DNA from: Saprospiraceae bacterium UBA6168
GTDB lineage: Bacteria > Bacteroidota > Bacteroidia > Chitinophagales > Saprospiraceae
Direction: 5' to 3'
NCBI GenBank assembly: GCA_002435785.1
Contig: DIUC01000021.1
Span: forward strand, 1 to 31,610
Length of the DNA: 31,610 nt
In this document: piece after piece, positions 1 through 7,008 of the stretch
How the letters are laid out: each line of letters begins with the position of its first letter
Numbering within the stretch: position 1 is the stretch's first letter
The notes under the pieces: generated by a model
What the model was told of the DNA's origin: nothing
The model's input: the letters and a program-made list of their open reading frames with translations, nothing else
The model's database searches: none
Translations under genes and position numbers: made by a program

Positions 1-73
1 ATGAAGTTTAGTGCTAAAACTCCCCGCCATCGCAAACCCCCGAACCGTTCATGACAATCAAACAAGAAAAAAG

Positions 74-235
74 ATGAAAAAAAAATCACAACTACCCTTT
101 ACAACAGTTGGACATTGCAGGACGAGTACTCGGGAAGTAATGATTTTTGCAGCAATCGTTTTCACGATTTTGGTGATTGAGCTAACATTTACTATGATAT
201 TGGGGGCAGCGGCACCTCTTGAACAAGAATGTTAA
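74..235 (+). CDS. Small single-pass membrane protein, unknown function
   Basis: A 53-residue protein. The reading frame is open from further upstream, but ATG at 74 is the first plausible start and follows an A/G-rich stretch. A polar N-terminal third (Lys-rich, MKKKSQLPF) is followed by one hydrophobic helix at about residues 24-46 (MIFAAIVFTILVIELTFTMI) and a short tail. The stop overlaps the ATG of the next gene (ATGTTAA at 229-235), which suggests coupled translation with the DUF6804-like membrane protein. I recognise no family. Because the window begins just upstream, a longer or different start cannot be excluded. Confidence 0.45.
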   Translation: MKKKSQLPFTTVGHCRTSTREVMIFAAIVFTILVIELTFTMILGAAAPLEQEC

Positions 236-552
236 AAATGAGTAATTCTGATAAGATTATCAAAATTGTACTGATTGTAATCTTCATTGGCTGTCTTGCT
301 GATATGCCATACGGATATTTTCAACTCGTGCGTTTCTTGGGAATGGTTGGCTTTGGTATTCTTGCCTTCAAAGCAAGCAGCCGGAGAAACAATCTGTTTC
401 TTGTAATTTGGCTCGCATCGGCAATTCTAATCAACCCTATCGTTAAAATTTCATTGGGCAGAGCGTTGTGGAACGTAATAGATGTGATTTGGGCTATTAT
501 CTTATTTGCCAGTTTATGGGCTGAAAAAGCAAACGACAAGGAAAACGAGTGA
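229..552 (+). CDS. DUF6804-like small integral membrane protein
   Basis: A 107-residue protein (104 if the second ATG at 238 is used) with three or four hydrophobic helices, at about residues 11-27, 32-48, 55-74 and 82-97. Conserved-looking blocks such as CLADMPYGYFQLVRF and KISLGRALWNVIDV match, from memory, the DUF6804 family of tiny Bacteroidota membrane proteins. Function is unknown. It overlaps the preceding small membrane protein by 7 nt, so the two probably share one transcript. The hairpin at 604-639 would end that transcript. Base composition is AT-richer than the housekeeping genes to the right, in keeping with an accessory location. Confidence 0.7.
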   Translation: MLKMSNSDKIIKIVLIVIFIGCLADMPYGYFQLVRFLGMVGFGILAFKASSRRNNLFLVIWLASAILINPIVKISLGRALWNVIDVIWAIILFASLWAEKANDKENE

Positions 553-603
553 ATAGAGCAATATAAACTTGATGACTTCACGGAAGGCACAGAAAGCTTC
601 CTC

Positions 604-639
604 AAAACCGCTGACAATCCCAGCGGTTTTCGTATTTTT
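604..639 (+). terminator. Rho-independent terminator after the DUF6804-like gene
   Basis: A perfect 10-bp stem (AAAACCGCTG at 604-613 with CAGCGGTTTT at 621-630), a 7-nt loop, then a T-rich tail. It lies about 50 nt after the stop at 552. Confidence 0.75.
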
Positions 640-640
640 G
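633..640 (+). promoter_or_regulatory. Bacteroidota -7 promoter element for the Rpn-family gene
   Basis: TATTTTTG fits the TAnnTTTG -7 consensus. It lies directly in the T-tail of the upstream terminator, 17 nt before the ATG at 657, which would give a 5' leader of only about 10 nt. I see no convincing -33 element. Confidence 0.4.
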
Positions 641-656
641 TACCAAATTGTTTGAC

Positions 657-1466
657 ATGAAATTTGCAGACGTAAAGAACGACATCGCTTTTCGCAAAAT
701 CTTCGGCAACGAGAACAAAAAGGAAGTACTTATTTCCTTCTTGAATGCTGTCCTTGAATTTGAGGGCAAGCACCAAATCATGGATGTCACTATCCTGAAC
801 CCTTACCAATTGCCAAAGTTCCGGGACGGGAAGGCAACTATCATTGACGTGAAAGCACGAGACCAAAGCGGTCGAGAGTTCATCGTTGAGATGCAAGTAG
901 CCGACGCTTTGGGTTTCAGCAAGCGGGTATTGTACTACACTTCGCAGGGCTACGTCAGCCAAATTGACAGAGGCGAGTTTTACGACAGACTGAACCCGAC
1001 AATTTTTGTGGGTATTTTGGACTTCGAGTTATCGCAAAATCCAAAATACATCAGCCGCCATCGAATACTTGACGTGGAGACGGGCGAGCGGATAATGGAG
1101 GACATGGAGTTCAACTTTATCGAACTGCCAAAATTCAAAGTGCAGCGAAAAGACCTAAAAACGCTTGTTGAGAAGTGGGTGTATTTCATTAAAGAAGCGG
1201 AAAACCTTGAAGTTATCCCGGAGGGCATAGACGACCCCGGACTGAAAGCGGCGTATGAACAGGCAAATATTCAAACATGGTCGCCGGAAGAATTGGAGGC
1301 TTATGACTATGCTGGTTTGCGAGAAACAGAGGAAAAGTTGCGCCTTGCAAAAGCAGTAAGAGATAAGCAAATAAATATAGCAAGACAAATGAAGCAAGAC
1401 AAAATTGACAAAGAAATAATAAAAAAATACACCGAGTTGACGGACGAAGAAATAGATGAAATATAA
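657..1466 (+). CDS. Rpn-family recombination-promoting nuclease / PD-(D/E)XK 'transposase'
   Basis: A 269-residue protein. The N-terminus MKFADVKNDIAFRKIFG and the later block RVLYYTSQGYVSQI are hallmarks of the Rpn/YhgA-like family (PD-(D/E)XK nucleases, often annotated as PD-(D/E)XK family transposase). The catalytic core is visible as D64 (IIDVKA) and E78-M-Q80 (FIVEMQ). The C-terminal third is helical and charged (KQDKIDKEIIKKYTELTDEEID), as is usual for the family. I chose ATG 657 because the upstream in-frame TTG at 648 adds only three residues. Characterised homologues (RpnA) are DNA endonucleases that stimulate RecA-independent recombination. Activity here is inferred. Such genes are typical of variable genome regions, and an attC-like palindrome follows immediately. 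Confidence 0.85.
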   Translation: MKFADVKNDIAFRKIFGNENKKEVLISFLNAVLEFEGKHQIMDVTILNPYQLPKFRDGKATIIDVKARDQSGREFIVEMQVADALGFSKRVLYYTSQGYVSQIDRGEFYDRLNPTIFVGILDFELSQNPKYISRHRILDVETGERIMEDMEFNFIELPKFKVQRKDLKTLVEKWVYFIKEAENLEVIPEGIDDPGLKAAYEQANIQTWSPEELEAYDYAGLRETEEKLRLAKAVRDKQINIARQMKQDKIDKEIIKKYTELTDEEIDEI

Positions 1467-1480
1467 AATGCCACGAACCA

Positions 1481-1550
1481 TGCACTCAACGCCAACCGCC
1501 GCCAAGCCCAACCCGCAAAGCCAACGCAGGCGGCGGTATGCGTGAGTGCA
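1481..1550. repeat. 70-bp imperfect palindrome with an unpaired base (attC-like)
   Basis: Left arm 1481-1503 (TGCACTCAACGCC then ACCGCCGCC) pairs with right arm 1529-1550 (GGCGGCGGT then ATGCGTGAGTGCA). The arms differ by one extra base and two mismatches and enclose a 25-nt loop. An ACTCAAC heptamer in the left arm fits the RYYYAAC form of an integron attC box. The opposite box is imperfect (GTGAGT, lacking one T). No integrase is in the window. Confidence 0.55.
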
Positions 1551-1647
1551 GCCGTTCAATCAAAAAATCAATCATACCCGTTACCGCAAGTCTTTAGCGA
1601 AGCGGGACTTGCAAGACCAGCACAACCAACACAACAAATACCCAAAT

Positions 1648-2040
1648 ATGAAAACAGTAGTATTTCTCGCCTTTCTCATTTCACTTTCCCTAAGCTGCGC
1701 CACCAAGCAGTTTGCCCAATCCGCTCAACTTCAATGTTCCAAATTCAAAAATGGGACATTCGAGCAGTATCAGGATTCCATCAGAATAGAAACTGTGAGG
1801 TTCGATAGCATACAGATTGAAAAGATGCATTTGGGCGAAATCAAATACAAGGTTAAATGGACCTCCGAATGTGAATACAATTTGGAACTGCTATCCAGCA
1901 CGATAGCGGCTTTCAACAACAAAATCGGCAGCAAATATTTCATCACTATTTTATCTACTGACAAAAGCGAGTACAGTTATGAGTGCCTGATTGGAGGAAC
2001 AGACTTTAAGGTCAGGGGGACACTGAAAAAGATAAAATAG
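1648..2040 (+). CDS. Small lipoprotein of a conserved Bacteroidota family
   Basis: A 130-residue protein starting at ATG 1648, where a signal peptide begins (MKTVVFLAFLISLSLSC). Cys17 sits in a lipobox (LSLS-C), so the product is a predicted lipoprotein. The mature part has spaced motifs C-S-K-F-K-N-G-T-F, V-K-W-x-x-E-C-E-Y, I-L-S-T and R-G-T-x-K-K. I recall these from a family of small flavobacterial proteins that databases have mislabelled 'DNA topoisomerase IV'; nothing here supports such an activity. Function is unknown. The frame is open for 34 codons upstream, but that part overlaps the palindrome region and is not convincing protein. Confidence 0.65.
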   Translation: MKTVVFLAFLISLSLSCATKQFAQSAQLQCSKFKNGTFEQYQDSIRIETVRFDSIQIEKMHLGEIKYKVKWTSECEYNLELLSSTIAAFNNKIGSKYFITILSTDKSEYSYECLIGGTDFKVRGTLKKIK

Positions 2041-2091
2041 GCTCAGCAATCAACAATCCAACCATAACCTTTAACTTTAAAACTAAATCAA

Positions 2092-2790
2092 ATGGCAAGT
2101 ACTTCAGAAGCCACCATTGGCAGCAACCTCACCAGCCTGGACAAACTCATCGCCAAGTACACCGAAATGGGGCCGTCCTACAATCCGGGCAAGGTGTCAC
2201 AGCAACTCTCCTCACTCGTCACCCTCAAGACGACCGCTGCCGCTGCCCACAAGGCCGCCGGTGAGGCGAAGGATAAGTTTAGCCTCATCGCAGCAGAACG
2301 GGATGCCATCTTCGCTCAGCTCCGTAAGCTGACGACCCGCTGCCTCAACGCTTTCCAAAACTCGGATGCGCTGGACACGGTGAAGAACATTGCGAAATCG
2401 AGGGCCGACAAAATCAGGGGAATGGATACAACAGGGCCGGAAGGCCCCTCCACCAGTCAGCAGTCGTATGGGATGATTGCGGAGAATTTTGGCCTTTTCA
2501 TCGAGCTACTGCGGGCCGAGCCGACCTACCTGCCGGGCAAGGACGATATAAAACTGCCTGCCTTGGACGCCCTCTTGGTGACGATGCTGGCCAAGAACTT
2601 GGAAGTGGAGCCTGTACTGGTGGCCTATAAATCCGCACTGAGCAACCGGGACGAAATCTTTTTCGCCAAAAACACGGGCTTGGTGGACATTGCGCAAGGC
2701 ACCAAAAAATACATCCTGAGTGATTTCGGTACGGATTCCCCAGAGTACGCAGCGGTGAAGGGCATCAAGTTTAGGCGTAAAAGCAAGTAA
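2092..2790 (+). CDS. Internally duplicated helical protein of unknown function
   Basis: A 232-residue soluble protein with no signal peptide. The two halves look like diverged copies. Each contains Y-x-P-G-K (YNPGK about residue 31; YLPGK about 145), a leucine-rich helix, and an R-D-x-I-F block (AERDAIF about 69; NRDEIF about 185). The first half also has an Ala-rich helix (AAAAHKAAGEAKDKF). The C-terminus is basic (KFRRKSK). I do not recognise a named domain. The start is the ATG after an A-rich leader. A strong hairpin terminator lies 28 nt after the stop, so the gene is probably monocistronic. Confidence 0.75.
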   Translation: MASTSEATIGSNLTSLDKLIAKYTEMGPSYNPGKVSQQLSSLVTLKTTAAAAHKAAGEAKDKFSLIAAERDAIFAQLRKLTTRCLNAFQNSDALDTVKNIAKSRADKIRGMDTTGPEGPSTSQQSYGMIAENFGLFIELLRAEPTYLPGKDDIKLPALDALLVTMLAKNLEVEPVLVAYKSALSNRDEIFFAKNTGLVDIAQGTKKYILSDFGTDSPEYAAVKGIKFRRKSK

Positions 2791-2818
2791 TGAACTGGCT
2801 TTGGGAAACTGCTTCCTT

Positions 2819-2856
2819 AAAAAGTCGTCCGTCGCTACAGCGGACGACTTTTTTAT
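2819..2856 (+). terminator. Rho-independent terminator of the duplicated protein gene
   Basis: AAAAAGTCGTCCG (2819-2831) pairs perfectly with CGGACGACTTTTT (2841-2853) across a 9-nt loop and is followed by a T-run. Confidence 0.85.
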
Positions 2857-2860
2857 TTTC

Positions 2861-3154
2861 TGCCACCGTCATTGGCCGAACTGCCACCGTCACTGGCCGA
2901 ACCGATACCGTCATTGTCCGAACTGCCACCGTCATTGTCCGAACCGATACCGTCACTGGCCGAACTGCCACCGTCATTGTCCGAACTGACACCGTCACTG
3001 GCCGAACTGCCACCGTCATTGCTCGAACTGACACCGTCACTGGCCGAACTGCCACCGTCACTGGCCGAACTGACACCGTCACTGGCCGAACCGATACCGT
3101 CATTGATGGAACTGGTATCCTGATTGGTCAAACTCGCCACCCAATTGATGGAAC
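2861..3154. repeat. 21-bp intergenic minisatellite, 14 units
   Basis: Twelve clear units of exactly 21 bp (2861-3112) plus two decayed units (3113-3154). Units share ACCGTCA and end in GAAC. The unit head alternates between TGCC (units 1, 2, 4, 6, 8, 10) and CGAT or TGAC (units 3, 5, 7, 9, 11, 12), so most of the array has a 42-bp higher-order period. Because 21 is a multiple of three, long spurious frames with heptad peptides run through it. The first unit abuts the T-tail of the preceding terminator. 3155-3233 has nothing I can identify. Confidence 0.9.
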
Positions 3155-3233
3155 TGAGGAGCATATTTATAGTTATTCTAACTTGTCTGGTCAATTAGGC
3201 AGCACAGTTGAGCATTTCAACGCAAAGGCTTAT

Positions 3234-3321
3234 TTTAACGCAAGGGCGCAAAGACGCAAAGGCGCAAAGCGTGATTATTATTATGCTTTGCGTCCTTGCG
3301 TCTTTGCGCCTTTGCGTTAAA
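3234..3321. repeat. CGCAAAG-type hairpin repeat, copy 1
   Basis: A 37-bp left arm (3234-3270) and 37-bp right arm (3285-3321) pair with only three mismatches around a 14-nt loop that begins GTGATTA. Each arm is a run of the word (G/A)CGCAAAG. It lies just beyond the 3' end of the GxxExxY gene and could also terminate transcription. Confidence 0.9.
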
Positions 3322-3331
3322 AAAACCTGCT

Positions 3332-3712
3332 TTAAAGCCCATTGACCACCCTTTGCGTTCCGTCCTTCACCAGTCTATAACCAAAATTGACGACCATACC
3401 CAATTTCAGGCTCGTGAGCCGGAGGTAGGTCAGTACCTGAGCATTGTACAAGGGAATGTTCTGCTCTGTAGCTTTGACTTCCACAATAACGAGGCCGCCC
3501 ACCAGCAAATCCAGACGGAGTGGGGTTTTGAGTTGTTTCCCTTTGTATGGAATGGGTACCAGATTTTGACGCTCTACGTGGACACCTCGCAGTAAAAGTT
3601 CTTCGGCAAGTGCTTCTTCATATACACTTTCAAGGAGGCCGGGCCCGCCAAGTTCTCGGTGTACTTCGATGGCGGCACTGAGGATAATGCGGCTTAGTTC
3701 GTTCTCTGTCAT
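3332..3712 (-). CDS. GxxExxY-family protein (PD-(D/E)XK nuclease-like)
   Basis: A 126-residue protein carrying the signature G25-L-L-E28-S-V-Y31 after an N-terminal helix (SRIILSAAIEVHRELG). A nuclease-like core follows: D68 (LRLDLLV), E78-V-K80 (VIVEVKA), then Q92 in AQVLTYLRL. The length and order match the GxxExxY family. These genes are widespread in Bacteroidota and some appear in 23S rRNA intervening sequences; their biochemical role is not established. The gene stands alone between housekeeping genes, and copies of one hairpin repeat lie on both sides (3234-3321 and 3785-3859). That suggests the unit may have moved as a cassette, which is inference. Confidence 0.88.
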   Translation of the reverse strand: MTENELSRIILSAAIEVHRELGGPGLLESVYEEALAEELLLRGVHVERQNLVPIPYKGKQLKTPLRLDLLVGGLVIVEVKATEQNIPLYNAQVLTYLRLTSLKLGMVVNFGYRLVKDGTQRVVNGL

Positions 3713-3784
3713 AGTCGTTTAGGTTTAGGTGAGCAATGAGACAAAGAACGCAATGATTTTATTTAACGCAAAGAGGGCTTTTTA

Positions 3785-3859
3785 TTTAAACGCAAAGGCG
3801 CAAAGACGCTAAGACGCAAAGCGTGATTAAACTTTGCGCCCTTGCGTCTTTGCGTTAAA
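3785..3859. repeat. CGCAAAG-type hairpin repeat, copy 2
   Basis: Left arm 3785-3822 and right arm 3832-3859 are again built of CGCAAAG words. The loop starts with the same GTGATTA as copy 1, and the orientation is the same. A partial extra arm (TTTAACGCAAAG) lies at about 3762-3773. It begins 16 nt beyond the glyQS stop, so it may also serve as that gene's terminator. Confidence 0.88.
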
Positions 3860-3875
3860 AAATCCTTGTGCTGAA

Positions 3876-5429
3876 TCACCTAAACAACTGCGCCATATCC
3901 ACCTGTTTGCGGATAATGTTTTCCAGCTCCGTAATGCTCACCCGCTGCTGCGCCATGCTGTCCCGCTCACGCAATGTGACAGTATCGTTTTCCAGCGACT
4001 CGAAGTCCACCGTGATGCAGAACGGCGTGCCGATGGCATCCTGTCGGCGGTAAAGCTTGCCGATGCTGCCCGTATCATCGTACTGGCCGGGGAAGTTGAA
4101 TTTGAGTGTGTTGAAAATATGTTTTGCTTTCGCAACAAGCCCCGTTTCATTCCGCTTGAGCGGCATCACGGCGAACTTCAGCGGGCTGAGCGCCGGGTGC
4201 AGTTTCAGCACATCACGGGAGTTGCCCTCGCCGTCCGAGTTGTCGCCGACGGCCTCCTCCACGAGCGCATTGCCCATCATGGCGAGGAACATCCGGTCGC
4301 AGCCGATGCTCGTTTCCACCACGAACGGCACATAGTTCTCGTTCGTCTCCGGGTCGAAGTATTGGAGCTTCTTGCCGGAAAGCTTCTGGTGCTCTGTCAA
4401 GTCGAAGTCGGTGCGGGAGTGAATGCCCTCCAACTCCCGGAAGCCAAACGGAAACTCGAACTGGATGTCCACAGCGGCATCGGCGTAGTGCGCCAGGTTC
4501 TCGTGGTCATGGAATCGGAGCTTGTCGGGCGAGGTGCCGAGGGCCAGGTGCCACTTTAGGCGGAACTGCTTCCAGTAGTCGTACCAGTCCTTTTGGGTGC
4601 CGGGCTTCACGAAGAACTGCATCTCCATCTGCTCAAACTCCCGCATCCGGAAGATGAACTGCCGTGCCACTATCTCGTTGCGGAACGCCTTGCCAATCTG
4701 CGCAATGCCGAACGGCAGCTTCTGGCGGGTGGTCTTCTGCACGTTCAGGAAGTTGACGAAGATGCCTTGCGCCGTCTCTGGGCGGAGGTAGAGCTTGCCT
4801 TCTTCGCCAGCGATATTGCCGAGCTGGGTATTGAACATGAGGTTGAACATGCGCACCTCCGTCCAGTTGCGGCTGCCTGTGTCGGGGTCAGCGATTTCCA
4901 GCTCGTTGATTAAAGCGGTGAGCGCAGGCATGTCCTCCTTGCGGAGCGCCTCGTTCATGCGGTCGTTGATGTCGGCGGCCTTCTTCAGGTACTCCGACAC
5001 ACGAGGATTGGTTTCCCGGTACAGCTTTTCGTCGAAAGTCTCCCCAAAGCGTTTCTTCGCCTTTTCGACTTCCTTATCGGCCTTCTCCTCCAGCTTCTCC
5101 ATCACGCCCTCGATGAGCTGGTCGGCCCGGTAGCGGCGCTTGCTGTCCTTGTTGTCCACGAGCGGGTCGTTGAAGGCATCCACGTGACCGCTGGCCTTCC
5201 AAGTGTTGGGGTGCATGAAGATGGCAGCGTCGAGGCCCACGATGTTCTCGTGCATCTGCACCATGCTTTTCCACCAGTATTCCTTGATGTTGTTTTTGAG
5301 CAAAACGCCGTAGGGGCCGTAATCGTACACGGCACTGAGGCCGTCATAGATTTCTGACGATTGGTAAATGAAGCCGTATTCTTTACAGTGGGAGGTCAGC
5401 TTTTTGAATAAATCTACTGGTTGAGACAT
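3876..5429 (-). CDS. glyQS: Glycine--tRNA ligase (dimeric type, class II)
   Basis: Charges tRNA-Gly with glycine in the cytoplasm. At 517 residues it is the single-chain, eukaryote/archaea-like enzyme used by Bacteroidota rather than the alpha2-beta2 form. Visible features are an N-terminal catalytic start (YGFIYQSSEIYDGL), a charged coiled insertion at about 105-175, the block LRPETAQGIF (215-224), class II motif 2 (FRNEI, 249-253) and motif 3 (ETSIGCDRMFLAM, about 372-384). The anticodon-binding domain is at about 425-517. The start is the ATG followed by SQPVDLFKKL. A -7-like element lies at 5545-5552, giving a leader of about 110 nt. Confidence 0.97.
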   Translation of the reverse strand: MSQPVDLFKKLTSHCKEYGFIYQSSEIYDGLSAVYDYGPYGVLLKNNIKEYWWKSMVQMHENIVGLDAAIFMHPNTWKASGHVDAFNDPLVDNKDSKRRYRADQLIEGVMEKLEEKADKEVEKAKKRFGETFDEKLYRETNPRVSEYLKKAADINDRMNEALRKEDMPALTALINELEIADPDTGSRNWTEVRMFNLMFNTQLGNIAGEEGKLYLRPETAQGIFVNFLNVQKTTRQKLPFGIAQIGKAFRNEIVARQFIFRMREFEQMEMQFFVKPGTQKDWYDYWKQFRLKWHLALGTSPDKLRFHDHENLAHYADAAVDIQFEFPFGFRELEGIHSRTDFDLTEHQKLSGKKLQYFDPETNENYVPFVVETSIGCDRMFLAMMGNALVEEAVGDNSDGEGNSRDVLKLHPALSPLKFAVMPLKRNETGLVAKAKHIFNTLKFNFPGQYDDTGSIGKLYRRQDAIGTPFCITVDFESLENDTVTLRERDSMAQQRVSITELENIIRKQVDMAQLFR

Positions 5430-5544
5430 GGTGATGCGATTTCGGATTGGGGATTTCGGATTTCGGATTGCTGGGCAAACGGAAACCGTGAATCCATGAA
5501 TTTTGGTAAACGGTTTTTGGGTAAAATGTTGCTGAATTGGAACG

Positions 5545-5552
5545 CAAAGCTA
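5545..5552 (-). promoter_or_regulatory. Putative -7 promoter element for glyQS
   Basis: Read on the minus strand this is TAGCTTTG, a match to TAnnTTTG. The leader between it and the start contains short GGATTTC-type direct repeats (about 5439-5470). Confidence 0.35.
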
Positions 5553-5576
5553 CGCAATGGCTCGCCAAAAAATTAT

Positions 5577-6356
5577 TTACAGTTGCGACCCAGCGAACAG
5601 TAGGAACAGCACACCAATCGCAATGCGGTACCAGCCGAAGCCAGTAAACCCGTGCTTATCCAGCAGCTTCACGAACCATTTCACGGCCACGATGGCCGTC
5701 AAGAACGCCACCACGAAGCCGATACCGATGGTCGTCCATTGGTCGCCAGTGATGGTGCCCTCGAATTTGTACAGGTCGAGGACAGAGGCAGCCGCCATCG
5801 TCGGGATGGCCAACAGGAAGGAGAACTCGGCGGCGCTTTTTTTCGAGAGGCCGTTGAACATGCCACCGATAATCGTTGCAGCAGCCCTCGATACTCCCGG
5901 CACCATCGAAATCACCTGAAAGCAACCGATGAGGAAGGCTTGCTTAAAGCTGATGTTGGCCAGTTCGTCGTCGGTTTGCTCAATGCTGGGGCCCATCCGC
6001 TTGTCGAGGATGATGAGCACGATGCCACCCAAGATGAGCGAAGTGGCCACCACCCAGTGGTTGAACAGGTAGGTCTTGATGATTTTGTAAAACAGCAGGC
6101 CCAGCACCGCCGAAGGCAAAAACGCCACGAACAGTTTCAGGTAAATATCGAACCGGAGCAGGAACCGCTTGGCGTACAGCAGCACGATGGCCATGATGGC
6201 CCCAAGCTGTATGACGATTTCGAAGGTTTTGGTGAACTCGTCCTCGCCGTTGCCCAAAAGGTGGTTGAGCAGAATCATGTGGCCCGTGGACGAAACCGGC
6301 AGGAACTCGGTCAGCCCTTCGACGATAGCGGTGAGAATGGCGTCAATGATGGACAT
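5577..6356 (-). CDS. uppP: Undecaprenyl-diphosphatase (bacitracin resistance protein)
   Basis: An integral membrane phosphatase that recycles undecaprenyl pyrophosphate to the monophosphate carrier used in peptidoglycan synthesis. The 259 residues include the first signature EGLTEFLPVSSTGH (13-26) with its catalytic glutamates and histidine. The second signature is at PGVSR (153-157). There the usual SRSG is replaced by SRAA while the arginine is kept. About eight hydrophobic helices are visible. The length is normal for the family. It is separated from rpsT by a terminator and a GTTTAG-word palindrome, so it probably has its own promoter, which I cannot place. Confidence 0.96.
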   Translation of the reverse strand: MSIIDAILTAIVEGLTEFLPVSSTGHMILLNHLLGNGEDEFTKTFEIVIQLGAIMAIVLLYAKRFLLRFDIYLKLFVAFLPSAVLGLLFYKIIKTYLFNHWVVATSLILGGIVLIILDKRMGPSIEQTDDELANISFKQAFLIGCFQVISMVPGVSRAAATIIGGMFNGLSKKSAAEFSFLLAIPTMAAASVLDLYKFEGTITGDQWTTIGIGFVVAFLTAIVAVKWFVKLLDKHGFTGFGWYRIAIGVLFLLFAGSQL

Positions 6357-6367
6357 TTAAGTTGGCG

Positions 6368-6441
6368 GTTTAGAAAGTTTAGGCGGTTTAGGATGTTTAA
6401 TTTGAGCCTGATGCTGGTTAACCCTACTCAACTTTCTAAAC
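6368..6441. repeat. GTTTAG-word palindrome between uppP and rpsT
   Basis: TTTAGAAAGTT (6369-6379) pairs perfectly with AACTTTCTAAA (6430-6440). The left side is a 9-bp-period run of GTTTAG words (6368 to about 6403) and the right side repeats CTAAACC. Confidence 0.7.
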
Positions 6442-6467
6442 CCGCTAAACCTCGCCTGACAGAAACT

Positions 6468-6507
6468 AAAAAAGTGCATTCCCCGACGTGGAGGATGCAC
6501 TTTTTTT
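6468..6507 (-). terminator. Terminator of rpsT (possibly bidirectional)
   Basis: AAAAAAGTGCAT (6468-6479) pairs with ATGCACTTTTTT (6495-6506) around a 15-nt loop. T-runs exist on either strand. It lies about 20 nt past the rpsT stop. Confidence 0.8.
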
Positions 6508-6526
6508 ATCAAAAGGAAGGCAGAAA

Positions 6527-6778
6527 TTACATCGTGGCGATGTGGTGCATCAAGCTGCTCTTGAGGTTTGCAGCTTTGTTGCCATGCCAAGTGTTCTTTT
6601 TGGCCAATTTGTCAATCATGCTGACAACCTTCGGCAAGAACTTTTCTGCTTCTGATTTTTCAGTCAACTCACGCAGCGCCTTGATGGCGGTACGGGCTGT
6701 TTTCTTGCTGTGACGGTTGCGGGTACGCTTTTTTTCGTCTTGGCGGATACGCTTTTTCGATGATTTATGATGTGCCAT
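6527..6778 (-). CDS. rpsT: 30S ribosomal protein S20
   Basis: A primary 16S rRNA-binding protein of the small ribosomal subunit. The 83 residues are strongly basic and helical and begin MAHHKSSKKRIRQDEKKRTRN, with the typical S20 C-terminal part (MIDKLAKKNTWHGNKAANLKSSL). The length is normal for the family. The gene has its own promoter-like element upstream and a clear terminator, so it is probably monocistronic, as is common for S20. Confidence 0.97.
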   Translation of the reverse strand: MAHHKSSKKRIRQDEKKRTRNRHSKKTARTAIKALRELTEKSEAEKFLPKVVSMIDKLAKKNTWHGNKAANLKSSLMHHIATM

Positions 6779-6846
6779 ATCTTAGTTGAAAATGAAAATT
6801 TAGCTTGCTGAAAAGGCATTTTTTGACACCTTTTTCAAATGGTCGG

Positions 6847-6854
6847 CAAAGATA
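6847..6854 (-). promoter_or_regulatory. -7 promoter element for rpsT
   Basis: On the minus strand it reads TATCTTTG, an exact TAnnTTTG match, about 70 nt upstream of the start codon. The rest of 6855-7008 shows no gene. Confidence 0.5.
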
Positions 6855-7008
6855 GGGTTTTAAGAATGAGAATAGAAAGCCTTGTTCAAGTTTTTTTTAT
6901 ACTCCAAAGAAATTCTTCCAACTGTCAGTGGAGCTGTCAAGCCAATTTTACCTTAGAAAAGAGGATGCGAATGCATCTCCGTGTCGAGCGTTCTGCCACG
7001 CATACCCG

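Noticed and set aside
2771..3103. Minus-strand frame through the minisatellite giving a V-T-V-S-V-R-P heptad peptide
   Set aside because: The 21-bp period keeps several frames open on both strands. This one overlaps the terminator and the end of a real gene and has no start context or family match.
2861..3154. Possible CRISPR array
   Set aside because: Units are contiguous 21-mers without spacers, and no cas genes are present. The same applies to 29207-29440.
3834..4559. Long plus-strand frame opposite glyQS
   Set aside because: It is antisense to a clear glycyl-tRNA synthetase and arises from the GC-rich third positions of that gene. Similar frames opposite uppP, glmS and parB were dropped for the same reason.
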